A stretch of DNA of 64,000 nt from Allobosea sp. 67-29 (lineage in GTDB: Bacteria > Pseudomonadota > Alphaproteobacteria > Rhizobiales > Beijerinckiaceae). Below the pieces are notes generated by a model. It saw only the letters and a list, made by a program, of their open reading frames with translations. It made no database searches and was not told the DNA's origin. The position numbers and the translations under genes are program-made. Position 1 is the first letter of the stretch. The number at the start of each line of letters is the position of its first letter. Positions 57,130 to 64,000 of this stretch are shown in pieces. The stretch covers positions 285,390-349,389 of the forward strand of contig NZ_MKSQ01000008.1 of assembly GCF_001898115.1 (NCBI RefSeq). Direction: 5' to 3'.

Positions 57130-58028
57130 GCCGCCAACTCCCGCTTCAACCGGGCGCGCTGCAGCAGCACCAGCGGCAGGACCAACACGACGAGCAGCAC
57201 CACCGCCACCGCCGAGGCCAAAGGCCAGTCACGATTCGAGAAGAACTCGCTCCAGAGCACCTTGCCGATCATCACCGTATCGGGGCCGCCGAGCAGGTCG
57301 GGGATGACGAATTCGCCCACGGCAGGGACGAAGACGAGCGCCGATCCGGCGAGAATGCCGGGCAGCGACAACGGCAGCGTCACGGTGAAAAAGGCCGTCA
57401 GCGGCGTCGCGCCGAGATCGGCCGCCGCTTCGAGCAGGCCGCGATCGAGCTTCTCCAGCGTGGCGAAGAGCGGCAGCACCATGAAGGGCAGATAGGAATA
57501 GACCATGCCGATCAGCACGGCCGTCTCGGTGTTGAGCAGGCGCAGCGGCTCCCCTTCCAGACCGAGCAGCCCAAGCGCCGCATCGAGCAGCCCTTCGGGC
57601 CTCAGGATGCCGATCCAGGCATAGACGCGGATCAGGAAGGAGGTCCAGAACGGCAGGATGACGAGGACAAGCAGCGCGCCGCGCCAGCGAGGCGGTGCGG
57701 AGGCCATGGCATAGGCCAGCGGATAGCCGATCGCGAGCGCGACGAGCGTCGTCATCGCCGCCAGCCGCAGCGAATAGAGATAGCTCTGCCAGTAGAGCGG
57801 ATCGTCGGTCAGCAACTGAAAATTGTCGAGGCCGAGCTGCGACAGGAAATCGCCGAGTTGGGCCAAACCCTCCCAATGCGGCGCATAGGGCGGCAGCGCC
57901 GTCGCGGCCTGCGAGAAGGCCATGCGCAGCACGATGGCGAAGGGCGCGAGGAAGAACAGCGCGAGCCAGAGATACGGCACGGCCACGACCAGCCGGCGCA
58001 GCCGCTGCAGCGAGGCGACCGCGCTCAT
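57126..58028 (-). CDS. potH: Putrescine/spermidine ABC permease, PotB/PotH-like
   Basis: 300 aa, six spans (first about 11-33, PYLWLALFFLAPFAIVL). Loop LEAAADLGATPLTAFFTVTLPLSLPG near residue 205 contacts the ATPase; NTETAVLIGMVYSYLPFMVLPL is typical of PotB/PotH. Overlaps both neighbours by 4 bp. Confidence 0.9.
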   Translation of the reverse strand: MSAVASLQRLRRLVVAVPYLWLALFFLAPFAIVLRMAFSQAATALPPYAPHWEGLAQLGDFLSQLGLDNFQLLTDDPLYWQSYLYSLRLAAMTTLVALAIGYPLAYAMASAPPRWRGALLVLVILPFWTSFLIRVYAWIGILRPEGLLDAALGLLGLEGEPLRLLNTETAVLIGMVYSYLPFMVLPLFATLEKLDRGLLEAAADLGATPLTAFFTVTLPLSLPGILAGSALVFVPAVGEFVIPDLLGGPDTVMIGKVLWSEFFSNRDWPLASAVAVVLLVVLVLPLVLLQRARLKRELAA

Positions 58029-59194
58029 GGCGGCAGAACCACGCCGGCCTCAACATCCCAGGAGAGCCAGACCTTGTCGTCCCAGGCGAAGGGCCTAGCC
58101 ATCCGGCGCGTGCGGTTGGCGAGCGCAACCTTGACGAGCTGGCCACCTTTTCCCTGTTCATCCTGCCCACCCAGCATCACCTGGATCATGGTGAAGTCGC
58201 CGAGATAGCCGATATCCCAGATCTCGCCCGCGACCTTGTTGACGCCCTGGCCCGGCTCGTCATGAGCGATCTCGATCTTCTCGGGCCGGATGCCGATGAC
58301 GAGCACCTCGCCCGGCTTCAGCGCCCGCGCCTCCTCGTCGAGTTCGACGGTGCCGACATGCGGAACCTCGGCCCGGACCAGCTCGCCCTCGACGGCCGCG
58401 ATCTTACCCTCGAAGATATTGATGTCACCGACGAACTCCGCGACATGGCGATTGGCCGGCGCCTCGTAGATCACGTCGGGCGGGCCGATCTGGACGAGCT
58501 TGCCATGGTCCATCACCGCCATGCGGTCGGCCATGGTCATCGCCTCGTCCTGGTCGTGGGTGACGACCATGAAGGTCAGACCGAGCTCGCTCTGCAGGTC
58601 CATCAGCTCGAACTGGGTCTGCTCGCGCAGCTTGCGGTCGAGCGCCGCCATCGGCTCGTCGAGCAGCAGGAGCTTCGGCCGCTTGGCGAGCGAGCGGGCG
58701 AGCGCGACGCGCTGGCGCTGGCCGCCGGAGAGCTGATGCGGCTTGCGCCCTCCAAGGCCGGAGAGCTTCACCAGCCCCAGCATCTCCTCGACGCGGCGGG
58801 CGATTTCGGCGCGCGGCAAGCCCTCGCGCTTCAAGCCGTAGGCGATGTTGCCGGCGACACTGAGATGCGGGAACAGCGCATAGGACTGGAACATCATGTT
58901 GACCGGCCGCAGATGCGGCGGCACGGCGGTGACGTCCTGCCCATCGAGCAGGATCGCACCCTCGTCCGGCCTCTCGAAGCCGGCGAGCATGCGCATCAGC
59001 GTGGTCTTGCCGCAGCCGGACGGGCCCAGCAGCGCGAAGAACTCGCGCGGGTAGAGCGAGAGCGAGAGATCGCCGACGGCGGTGACGTTGCCGAAGCGCC
59101 GGGTCACTCCCCGGAATTCGACCAGCGGCTTTGCGGCCGGGTCGTTCCAGGGCTGGAAGGCCCGGCGCACGCTGCCGGGCGAGGTCTTCTTCAT
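58025..59194 (-). CDS. potG: Putrescine/spermidine ABC ATPase, PotA/PotG-like
   Basis: 389 aa from MKKTSPGSV. Walker A GPSGCGKTT, FQSYALFPHLS, signature LSGGQRQRVA, Walker B LLLLDEPMAALD, VVTHDQDEAM, and a C-terminal TOBE domain (GIRPEKIEI). A GTG at 59224 overlapping the solute-binding protein stop is an alternative start ten codons upstream. Powers uptake with the two permeases. Confidence 0.92.
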   Translation of the reverse strand: MKKTSPGSVRRAFQPWNDPAAKPLVEFRGVTRRFGNVTAVGDLSLSLYPREFFALLGPSGCGKTTLMRMLAGFERPDEGAILLDGQDVTAVPPHLRPVNMMFQSYALFPHLSVAGNIAYGLKREGLPRAEIARRVEEMLGLVKLSGLGGRKPHQLSGGQRQRVALARSLAKRPKLLLLDEPMAALDRKLREQTQFELMDLQSELGLTFMVVTHDQDEAMTMADRMAVMDHGKLVQIGPPDVIYEAPANRHVAEFVGDINIFEGKIAAVEGELVRAEVPHVGTVELDEEARALKPGEVLVIGIRPEKIEIAHDEPGQGVNKVAGEIWDIGYLGDFTMIQVMLGGQDEQGKGGQLVKVALANRTRRMARPFAWDDKVWLSWDVEAGVVLPP

Positions 59195-59220
59195 GACGGC
59201 CGCGCCCTGTCCGGAAGCGA

Positions 59221-60333
59221 TCACTTGCCGGTCTTGATGCGCGTCCAGAGCCGGTTGACCAGCCGCTGCGACTTCTGGTCATAGGGCGTGATGGTGTAGA
59301 GCCGCCCCATCACCTCGTCCGGCGGATAGACGCCGGGGTTGTCGCGCAGGGCCGCCGAGAGGAGCGGCTTCGAGGCGATGTTGCCGTTGGCGTACTGGAT
59401 GAAGTCCGAGTTCTTCGCCGCCATCTCGGGCTTGTTGACGAAGTCGATGAACTTCAGCGCGGCATCGACATTGGCCGCATCCTTCGGGACCACGAAGGAA
59501 TCGAACCACATCAGCGCGCCTTCCTTCGGGATGGAATAGCCGATCTGGACGCCGTTCTTGGCCTCCTCGGCCCGCTTCTTGGCCTGCAGGATGTCGCCGG
59601 AATAGCCGACCGCCAGGCAGATATCGCCGTTGGCCAGCGCGTTGATGTACTCCGACGAGTGGAATTTCTGGATATAGGGCCGGATCTTGCGCAGCAATTC
59701 GCCGGCCTTGTTGAGATCGGCTTCCTTCTTCGAATCCGGGTCGAGCCCGAGATAGCGCAGCGCCGCGGGAAACATCTCCTCGGTTGCATCCAGCACATGG
59801 ACGCCGCAATTGGAGAGCTTCTTGAGCTGTTCCGGCTCGAAGACGATCTTCCAGCTGTCGACCACCGCATCGGGGCCGAGGCGTTCCTTGATCTTCGCGA
59901 GGTTGTAGCCGATCCCCGTGGTGCCCCACATGTAGTTCACGGCGTAGGTGTTGCCGGGGTCGTATTTGGCCAGCCGCGTCTGGATCTCGGGCCAGATGTT
60001 CTTGAGGTTCGGTATCTTGGCCTTGTCGACCGGCTGGTAGAGGCCGAGCGGGATGTGGCGCGGCAGGAAGGAGGCCGTGACGACGATCAGGTCATAACCG
60101 GTCTTGCCGGCCAGCAGCTTGGTCTCGACCGTCTCCATCTGGTCAAAGGTATCGTAGACGACCGTGATCCCGGTTTCCTTCTTGAAGGCGTCGAGCACCT
60201 CGGGATCGACATAGTCGGACCAGTTGAAGATCCGGAGTTGCTTGTCCTGCGCCGCGGCCGGCGCCGAGAGAAGTCCCAGTCCGATCGCACAGGCCGCGAT
60301 AATCCCGGCCAAACGTTTCTTCGTCCTGCTCAA
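59221..60333 (-). CDS. potF: Periplasmic putrescine-binding protein, PotF-like
   Basis: PotD/PotF family receptor: signal peptide ending PAAAQ, then RIFNWSDYVDPEVLDAFKKETG, YDLIVVTASFLPRHI, YMWGTTGIGYN and VDAALKFIDFVNKPE, with the aromatic/acidic residues that hold polyamines (NWSDY, WGTTG). I use a TTG at 60333 because GGAGG (60344-60340) is 6 nt before it; an ATG at 60351 has no ribosome site and would add six residues. First gene of the pot operon. Confidence 0.92.
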   Translation of the reverse strand: MSRTKKRLAGIIAACAIGLGLLSAPAAAQDKQLRIFNWSDYVDPEVLDAFKKETGITVVYDTFDQMETVETKLLAGKTGYDLIVVTASFLPRHIPLGLYQPVDKAKIPNLKNIWPEIQTRLAKYDPGNTYAVNYMWGTTGIGYNLAKIKERLGPDAVVDSWKIVFEPEQLKKLSNCGVHVLDATEEMFPAALRYLGLDPDSKKEADLNKAGELLRKIRPYIQKFHSSEYINALANGDICLAVGYSGDILQAKKRAEEAKNGVQIGYSIPKEGALMWFDSFVVPKDAANVDAALKFIDFVNKPEMAAKNSDFIQYANGNIASKPLLSAALRDNPGVYPPDEVMGRLYTITPYDQKSQRLVNRLWTRIKTGK

Positions 60334-60512
60334 TCTGCCCCTCCATCGCATTCCGGCGCACGCTACCAGCTTTCCCCCGGCCATCAACCGCCAGCGGGGA
60401 CGACCGCTCGCCTGCACACAGACAAGCGGCCAGGGAAAGCCTCCGGAGACTGACGCAAGCGTGATCGGCCCCGTGCTTGCCGGCCTGCATGACCTTGCAC
60501 ATACCGTGCCCG

Positions 60513-61250
60513 ATGCGCTTTCTCCGCCGTTTCCTGCTGGTCTTCGCCCTCGTCTTCCTGCTGCCGGTCGCGAGCCATGCCGGCTGGTGGCTCTGGCAGA
60601 CCCACGCGCCGGACTGGCGTCAGGCCGATTGGACCAGCGTCAGGCTCCTGCCAGCCGCCGCGATCGAACCCGACGCGAGCGTGCACATCTTCGCGGCCCG
60701 CGTCGGCCGCTGGCGCGGCATCTTCGCGCATCATTCCTGGGTCGTGGTGAAGGAGGCCAATGCCTCCGGCTATACGCGCTTCGACGTCGTCGGCTGGGGC
60801 ATGCCGGTGCGCGTCAACCATCGCGAGGCAGACGGACGCTGGTTCGGCAATACACCGGAACTCGTGGCCGAGATTCGAGGCGAAGAGGCGGAGCGCCTGA
60901 TCCCGCGCATCCGCGCCGCGGTGGCCAGCTATGCCTATTCGCAACCCGGCAGCTACCTTGCATGGCCGGGTCCGAACTCCAACAGCTTCGTCCAGCATGT
61001 GCTGACCGAAGTACCGGAACTGCGTCAGGCCCTGCCGCCAACCGCCATCGGTAAAGACTGGCGCGAGAGCGGCCTGTTCGCCGGGTTCACGCCGAGCCGC
61101 ACCGGATTTCAGGCTTCGCTCTACGGGCTGGCCGGCGTCACGGTCGGCTGGGTCGAGGGCATCGAGGTCAACATCCTCGGGCTGGTGGCCGGGCTCGATC
61201 TGCGCAGCCCGGCGCTGAAGCTGCCGGGCTGGGGGCGGGTCGGGGTCTGA
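60513..61250 (+). CDS. DUF3750 family protein, membrane-anchored or secreted
   Basis: 245 aa from MRFLRRFLLVFALVFLLPV, an N-terminal signal or anchor. Body has conserved blocks FAARVGRWRGIFAHHSWVVVKEA, GWGMPVRVNHREADGRWFGN and WPGPNSNSFVQHVL, the last resembling a papain-like/DUF3750 Asn-Ser-Phe signature. Function unknown. Divergent from potF and convergent with the PLP enzyme, 6 bp apart. Confidence 0.8.
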   Translation: MRFLRRFLLVFALVFLLPVASHAGWWLWQTHAPDWRQADWTSVRLLPAAAIEPDASVHIFAARVGRWRGIFAHHSWVVVKEANASGYTRFDVVGWGMPVRVNHREADGRWFGNTPELVAEIRGEEAERLIPRIRAAVASYAYSQPGSYLAWPGPNSNSFVQHVLTEVPELRQALPPTAIGKDWRESGLFAGFTPSRTGFQASLYGLAGVTVGWVEGIEVNILGLVAGLDLRSPALKLPGWGRVGV

Positions 61251-61256
61251 GCCTCC

Positions 61257-62540
61257 TCAAACCGCTTCGAAGGCCTGCGCCAGATCCGAGATCAGGTCCT
61301 CAATGTTCTCGATGCCGACCGAGATGCGGATCAGCGCGTCGGTCAGGCCGATCTCCTCGCGCAATTCGCGGGCGACGCCGGAATGGGTCATCGCCGCCGG
61401 ATGCGAGACCAGCGTCTCGGTGCCGCCAAGGCTGACCGCGAGCTTCATGATCTGGAGATTGTCGAGCACGGCGAAAGCTTCCTTCTCGCCGCCCTTGACG
61501 TCGAAGGCGAAGGTCGAGCCCGCCGCCGTGCACTGCCGGTCGAAGACCGCCTTGCGCGGATCGCCGTCCTTGAGATTGCCGAGATAATGGACCTTCGCCA
61601 CCTTCGGATGGCTCTCCAGATATTCGGCGACGAGCTTGGCGTTCTCGTTGGCGCGGCTCATGCGGATATCGAGCGTCTCGAGCGAGCGCATCAGCATCCA
61701 GCAGGAATTGGGATCGAGCTGCGTGCCGAGCGAGCCGCGCCAGCTCTTCACCTGCCGGACCAAAGCCTCGGAGCCGCTGATCGAGCCACCGACGAGGTCG
61801 GAATGGCCACCGACATATTTGGTCAGCGAGAGCAGCGAGAGATCGGCGCCCTGCTTCAGCGGCTTCTGGTATTTCGGGCCGAGCATGGTGTTGTCGACGA
61901 CGACGGGCGGGCGGTGTCCCTGCGAGGTCTCCAGCTCGTCGGCGATCATCTTGCAGGCGGCGAGATCGACGAGGCCGTTGGTCGGGTTGGCCGGTGTCTC
62001 CACCAGGATCATCGCGACGCGGCCTTTGGCAGCCGCTTCCTTCGCGACCTGGCGCATCTGAGCGACATCGAGCCCATCGGTGAAGCCGAACGGCGTGACG
62101 CCGAAAGCCCCCATCTGGTTCTTCAGCAGGGTCTCGGTGCCGCCATAGAGCGGGCGCGAATGGATGATCGTGTCGCCCGGGCGCAGGAAAGCGAAGCAGG
62201 TCGTCGCGATCGCGGCCATGCCCGAGGCGAAGACGGCGCATTTCTCGGCCTCGTCCCAGATCGCCAGGCGATCCTCGAGGATTTCCATGTTGGGATGGTT
62301 GAAGCGCGAATAGACCAGGCCGGATTTCTCGCCGGGCTTGAGCTGGCGGCGTCCGGCCGTGAGATCGAAGAAATCCTTGCCCTGCTGGGCGTTCTCGAAG
62401 ACGAAGGTCGATGTGAGGAAGACCGGCGGCTTGAGCGAGCCTTCCGACATGGCCGGCGAATAGCCGAAGCCCATCATCAGCGTCTCGGGGTGCAGCTTGC
62501 GGTTGGCGATCCGGTCCTTGTGATAGCCGTCGTTGCTCAT
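61257..62540 (-). CDS. PLP-dependent methionine gamma-lyase/cystathionine gamma-synthase family enzyme
   Basis: 427 aa. Cys/Met metabolism PLP family: YSRFNHPNMEILEDRLA near residue 77, FASGMAAIATTCFAFLRPGD (phosphate cup), YGGTETLL, VVDNTMLGPKYQ (Asp to pyridine N) and the Schiff-base Lys in LLSLTKYVGGHSDLVGG near 241. The divergent Lrp-type regulator recalls the mdeA/mdeR pair, where the product is methionine gamma-lyase; gamma-synthase or beta-lyase activity is also possible. Confidence 0.9.
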   Translation of the reverse strand: MSNDGYHKDRIANRKLHPETLMMGFGYSPAMSEGSLKPPVFLTSTFVFENAQQGKDFFDLTAGRRQLKPGEKSGLVYSRFNHPNMEILEDRLAIWDEAEKCAVFASGMAAIATTCFAFLRPGDTIIHSRPLYGGTETLLKNQMGAFGVTPFGFTDGLDVAQMRQVAKEAAAKGRVAMILVETPANPTNGLVDLAACKMIADELETSQGHRPPVVVDNTMLGPKYQKPLKQGADLSLLSLTKYVGGHSDLVGGSISGSEALVRQVKSWRGSLGTQLDPNSCWMLMRSLETLDIRMSRANENAKLVAEYLESHPKVAKVHYLGNLKDGDPRKAVFDRQCTAAGSTFAFDVKGGEKEAFAVLDNLQIMKLAVSLGGTETLVSHPAAMTHSGVARELREEIGLTDALIRISVGIENIEDLISDLAQAFEAV

Positions 62541-62580
62541 GGTTGTCCTCCCGCGGTCCGGCGCATCTTTGTCCTGCGGT

Positions 62581-62593
62581 CAGGATAATCCTG
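62581..62593. promoter_or_regulatory. 13-bp palindrome CAGGATAATCCTG, candidate Lrp operator
   Basis: Perfect 6-1-6 dyad in the 140-bp divergent gap, 40 bp from the PLP enzyme start and 88 bp from the lrp-like start. It has the CAG...CTG ends of Lrp-class sites. A second, shorter inverted pair CCTG-CGGT-CAGG overlaps its left arm (62573-62584). Confidence 0.55.
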
Positions 62594-62680
62594 CATGGAC
62601 GCGATTGCTTGGTCGATCACACTCGCGTTATGGCTTCATCTGCATGTTTCTGCTCACACTGAGCCAAAATGGAGCATATG

Positions 62681-63139
62681 ATGCTCGATACGATCGACCG
62701 CCGCATTCTCGCCCTGCTGCGCGAGGACGGGCGCATCACCAACCAGGAACTCTCGCAGAAGGTCGGCCTTTCGCCGACGCCGTGCCTGCGCCGCCTGAAG
62801 CGGCTGGAAGAGACCGGCGTCATCCAGGGCTATACGGCCGTCGTCGACCCGAAGGCCTATGGCCTGCCCTTCAGCGTCTTCGTCTCGGTGCGGCTGATCC
62901 AGCAAAATCAGGAACATATCGCCGAATTCGAGAAGGCGATCGAGAGCTGGAGCGAGGTGGCGGAGTGCTACCTGATGACCGGCTCGCAGGACTACCTGCT
63001 GCGCATCGTTACCGACGGCATCGAGGGCTATGAGCGCTTCCTGAAGCAGAAGGTGACGCGGCTGAAATGCATCCAGTCGGTCGAATCCAACTTCGCGCTC
63101 GCGACGATCAAGAAGCGCTCGGGCCTGCCACCGATCTGA
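62681..63139 (+). CDS. Lrp/AsnC-family transcriptional regulator
   Basis: 152 aa from MLDTIDRRILALL, chosen since GGAG is 6 nt upstream and this is the family opening; ATGs 3 and 12 nt upstream exist. HTH about 18-45 (NQELSQKVGLSPTPCLRRLKRLEETGVI), then the RAM ligand domain (ECYLMTGSQDYLLRIVTDG). Probably senses methionine or another amino acid and controls the divergent PLP enzyme, as MdeR does. Confidence 0.92.
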   Translation: MLDTIDRRILALLREDGRITNQELSQKVGLSPTPCLRRLKRLEETGVIQGYTAVVDPKAYGLPFSVFVSVRLIQQNQEHIAEFEKAIESWSEVAECYLMTGSQDYLLRIVTDGIEGYERFLKQKVTRLKCIQSVESNFALATIKKRSGLPPI

Positions 63140-63163
63140 CCTGTCCGCGATGCCGGACCGTCC

Positions 63164-64000
63164 TCAATTCTCTCCGCGATCCATGGCGCGGCGCACGACC
63201 TGCGTCACTTCGCTGTCCGAGAGGAAGAGATCATGCCGCAACAGGCTCCAGCCGCGGCCGGCCGTATCGGCGACACGGATACCGAGCGCGTCGAGGCGGG
63301 CCCGGTCGGCCGCTCCCGCCCTCGCCACGCCCCCGGCGATACGGGCCGAAACGGCCAGGGCGCGGTCGTCCGGATCGATGATGACCGTGATGCGCCGCGC
63401 CAGCGGCGCGATCTTCTTCACGGTCTGCTCGAAGGCGTCGATATCGACATCGGGCGAGGCCAGGACGACGGAACCGATACGCGCATAGACGTCCGGCGAA
63501 TCGCGCAGTTCGCGCAGCCCCTCCAGCGTCAGGAAGGTCCCCATCGAATGGGCGACGATATGGATGCGTCCGATGGTGGGGTTGGCGACGAGAGCTCGCA
63601 GGCTTTCGACGAAACCATCGCGGGACCACAGCGCGCTCTCGCGATCATAGGCATAGTCGAGCAGCTTGCCACCCGAGGGCCAGGTGAACAGCGCCGTGCG
63701 CCCCTGGAAGCGCAGCGAATGCGACAATTGGCCCGCACTGCGGACGGCGGACTCGAAGCTTTCATTGTAGCCATGGACATAAAGCAGCACGTCACGGCCG
63801 TTGGCGGCGTTCGAGAACACCCGTGGGGCGTCCGTCGCGGTCTCGCGCTCGATGCCGAGGATCGCCCAGTCGCCTGCCACCGCCGAGGAGACCCGCCCGG
63901 CAATGCCGCGGCCGGGAGGCGACAGCCTGACCTCGGCAAAGGTCAAAGGTCCGCGATCGCTCCCGAAAAAGGGGGCGGCGTTGCCGACCGATCGGCGCGT
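63164..64000 (-). CDS. Alpha/beta hydrolase, DUF900 family (N terminus beyond window)
   Basis: The frame stays open to the right edge, with family-like residues (VGNAAPFFGSDRGPLTFAEVRLSPP), so the real start lies outside; the TTG at 63946 is not it. Visible features: VLLYVHGYNESFESAVRSAGQLS oxyanion region, FTWPSGGKLLDYAYDRESA, and the nucleophile elbow IHIVAHSMGTFL with Ser; Asp in IIDPDD and a late His in LLRHDLF complete a likely triad. Function unknown, probably an esterase-like or envelope protein. Convergent with the lrp-like gene. Confidence 0.85.
   Translation of the reverse strand, partial: TRRSVGNAAPFFGSDRGPLTFAEVRLSPPGRGIAGRVSSAVAGDWAILGIERETATDAPRVFSNAANGRDVLLYVHGYNESFESAVRSAGQLSHSLRFQGRTALFTWPSGGKLLDYAYDRESALWSRDGFVESLRALVANPTIGRIHIVAHSMGTFLTLEGLRELRDSPDVYARIGSVVLASPDVDIDAFEQTVKKIAPLARRITVIIDPDDRALAVSARIAGGVARAGAADRARLDALGIRVADTAGRGWSLLRHDLFLSDSEVTQVVRRAMDRGEN

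Noticed and set aside
63944..63946. TTG at 63946 as the start of the right-edge hydrolase
   Set aside because: The frame continues open to base 64000 with plausible family sequence, so the gene is cut by the window edge.

Overview
The window is GC-rich chromosomal DNA that reads like an alphaproteobacterium of the order Hyphomicrobiales (Rhizobiales). The main evidence is the gene order ccmI-ccmE-ccmF-ccmH / degP / response regulator / histidine kinase / glnE, a PleC/DivJ-type PAS histidine kinase, and a complete RcGTA-type gene transfer agent (GTA) cluster. A Bosea-like or related genus is plausible, but the genus cannot be fixed from this sequence alone. I see no tRNA, rRNA, insertion sequence, integrase or CRISPR array. 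No gene-free stretch exceeds 300 bases; the longest are 13624-13836, 7392-7590, 50751-50930 and 3420-3580.

Layout. 1-5.5 kb: a polyamine-type ABC importer (leftward, cut by the left edge) faces a GntR/FCD regulator and uxuA (mannonate dehydratase). A perfect 12-bp operator-like palindrome lies between them, so this looks like a sugar-acid uptake and catabolism locus. 5.6-9.4 kb: ureE with a very long His tail, a DUF1003 membrane protein, an acidic small protein, a PfkB sugar kinase and a glyoxalase I-like gene, all leftward. 9.4-16.1 kb, rightward: a CDF metal exporter with three C-terminal domains, pepN, and a PAS sensor kinase whose upstream region is packed with GANTC (CcrM) sites and has a near-consensus CtrA box. 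16.1-29.2 kb, leftward: a PepSY-like small secreted protein, a two-component pair, ccmIEFH (cytochrome c maturation), a single-PDZ DegP, a second two-component pair, and glnE.

29.3-45.1 kb: the GTA cluster, leftward from a TTGACA promoter. In transcription order it holds a gp1/TerS-like gene, large terminase, portal, two small genes, prohead protease, major capsid, then head-tail connectors gp6-gp8, major tail gp9, tail chaperones gp10 and gp10.1, a short tape measure gp11, and gp12-gp15. Two secreted chymotrypsin-fold proteases run in the opposite direction between capsid and gp6. The chaperone gp10.1 overlaps gp10 in the -1 frame and has no ordinary start codon.

45.1-64 kb: LOG-family phosphoribohydrolase, M20 dipeptidase, mntH with a dyad at its promoter, a HerA-like ATPase, a small Gly-rich protein, mutA-thiD-mutB (methylmalonyl-CoA mutase with thiD inserted), a small secreted protein, a putrescine-type PotFGHI importer, a DUF3750 protein, a PLP enzyme of the methionine gamma-lyase/cystathionine gamma-synthase class divergent from an Lrp regulator, and the start-proximal-truncated end of an alpha/beta hydrolase cut by the right edge.
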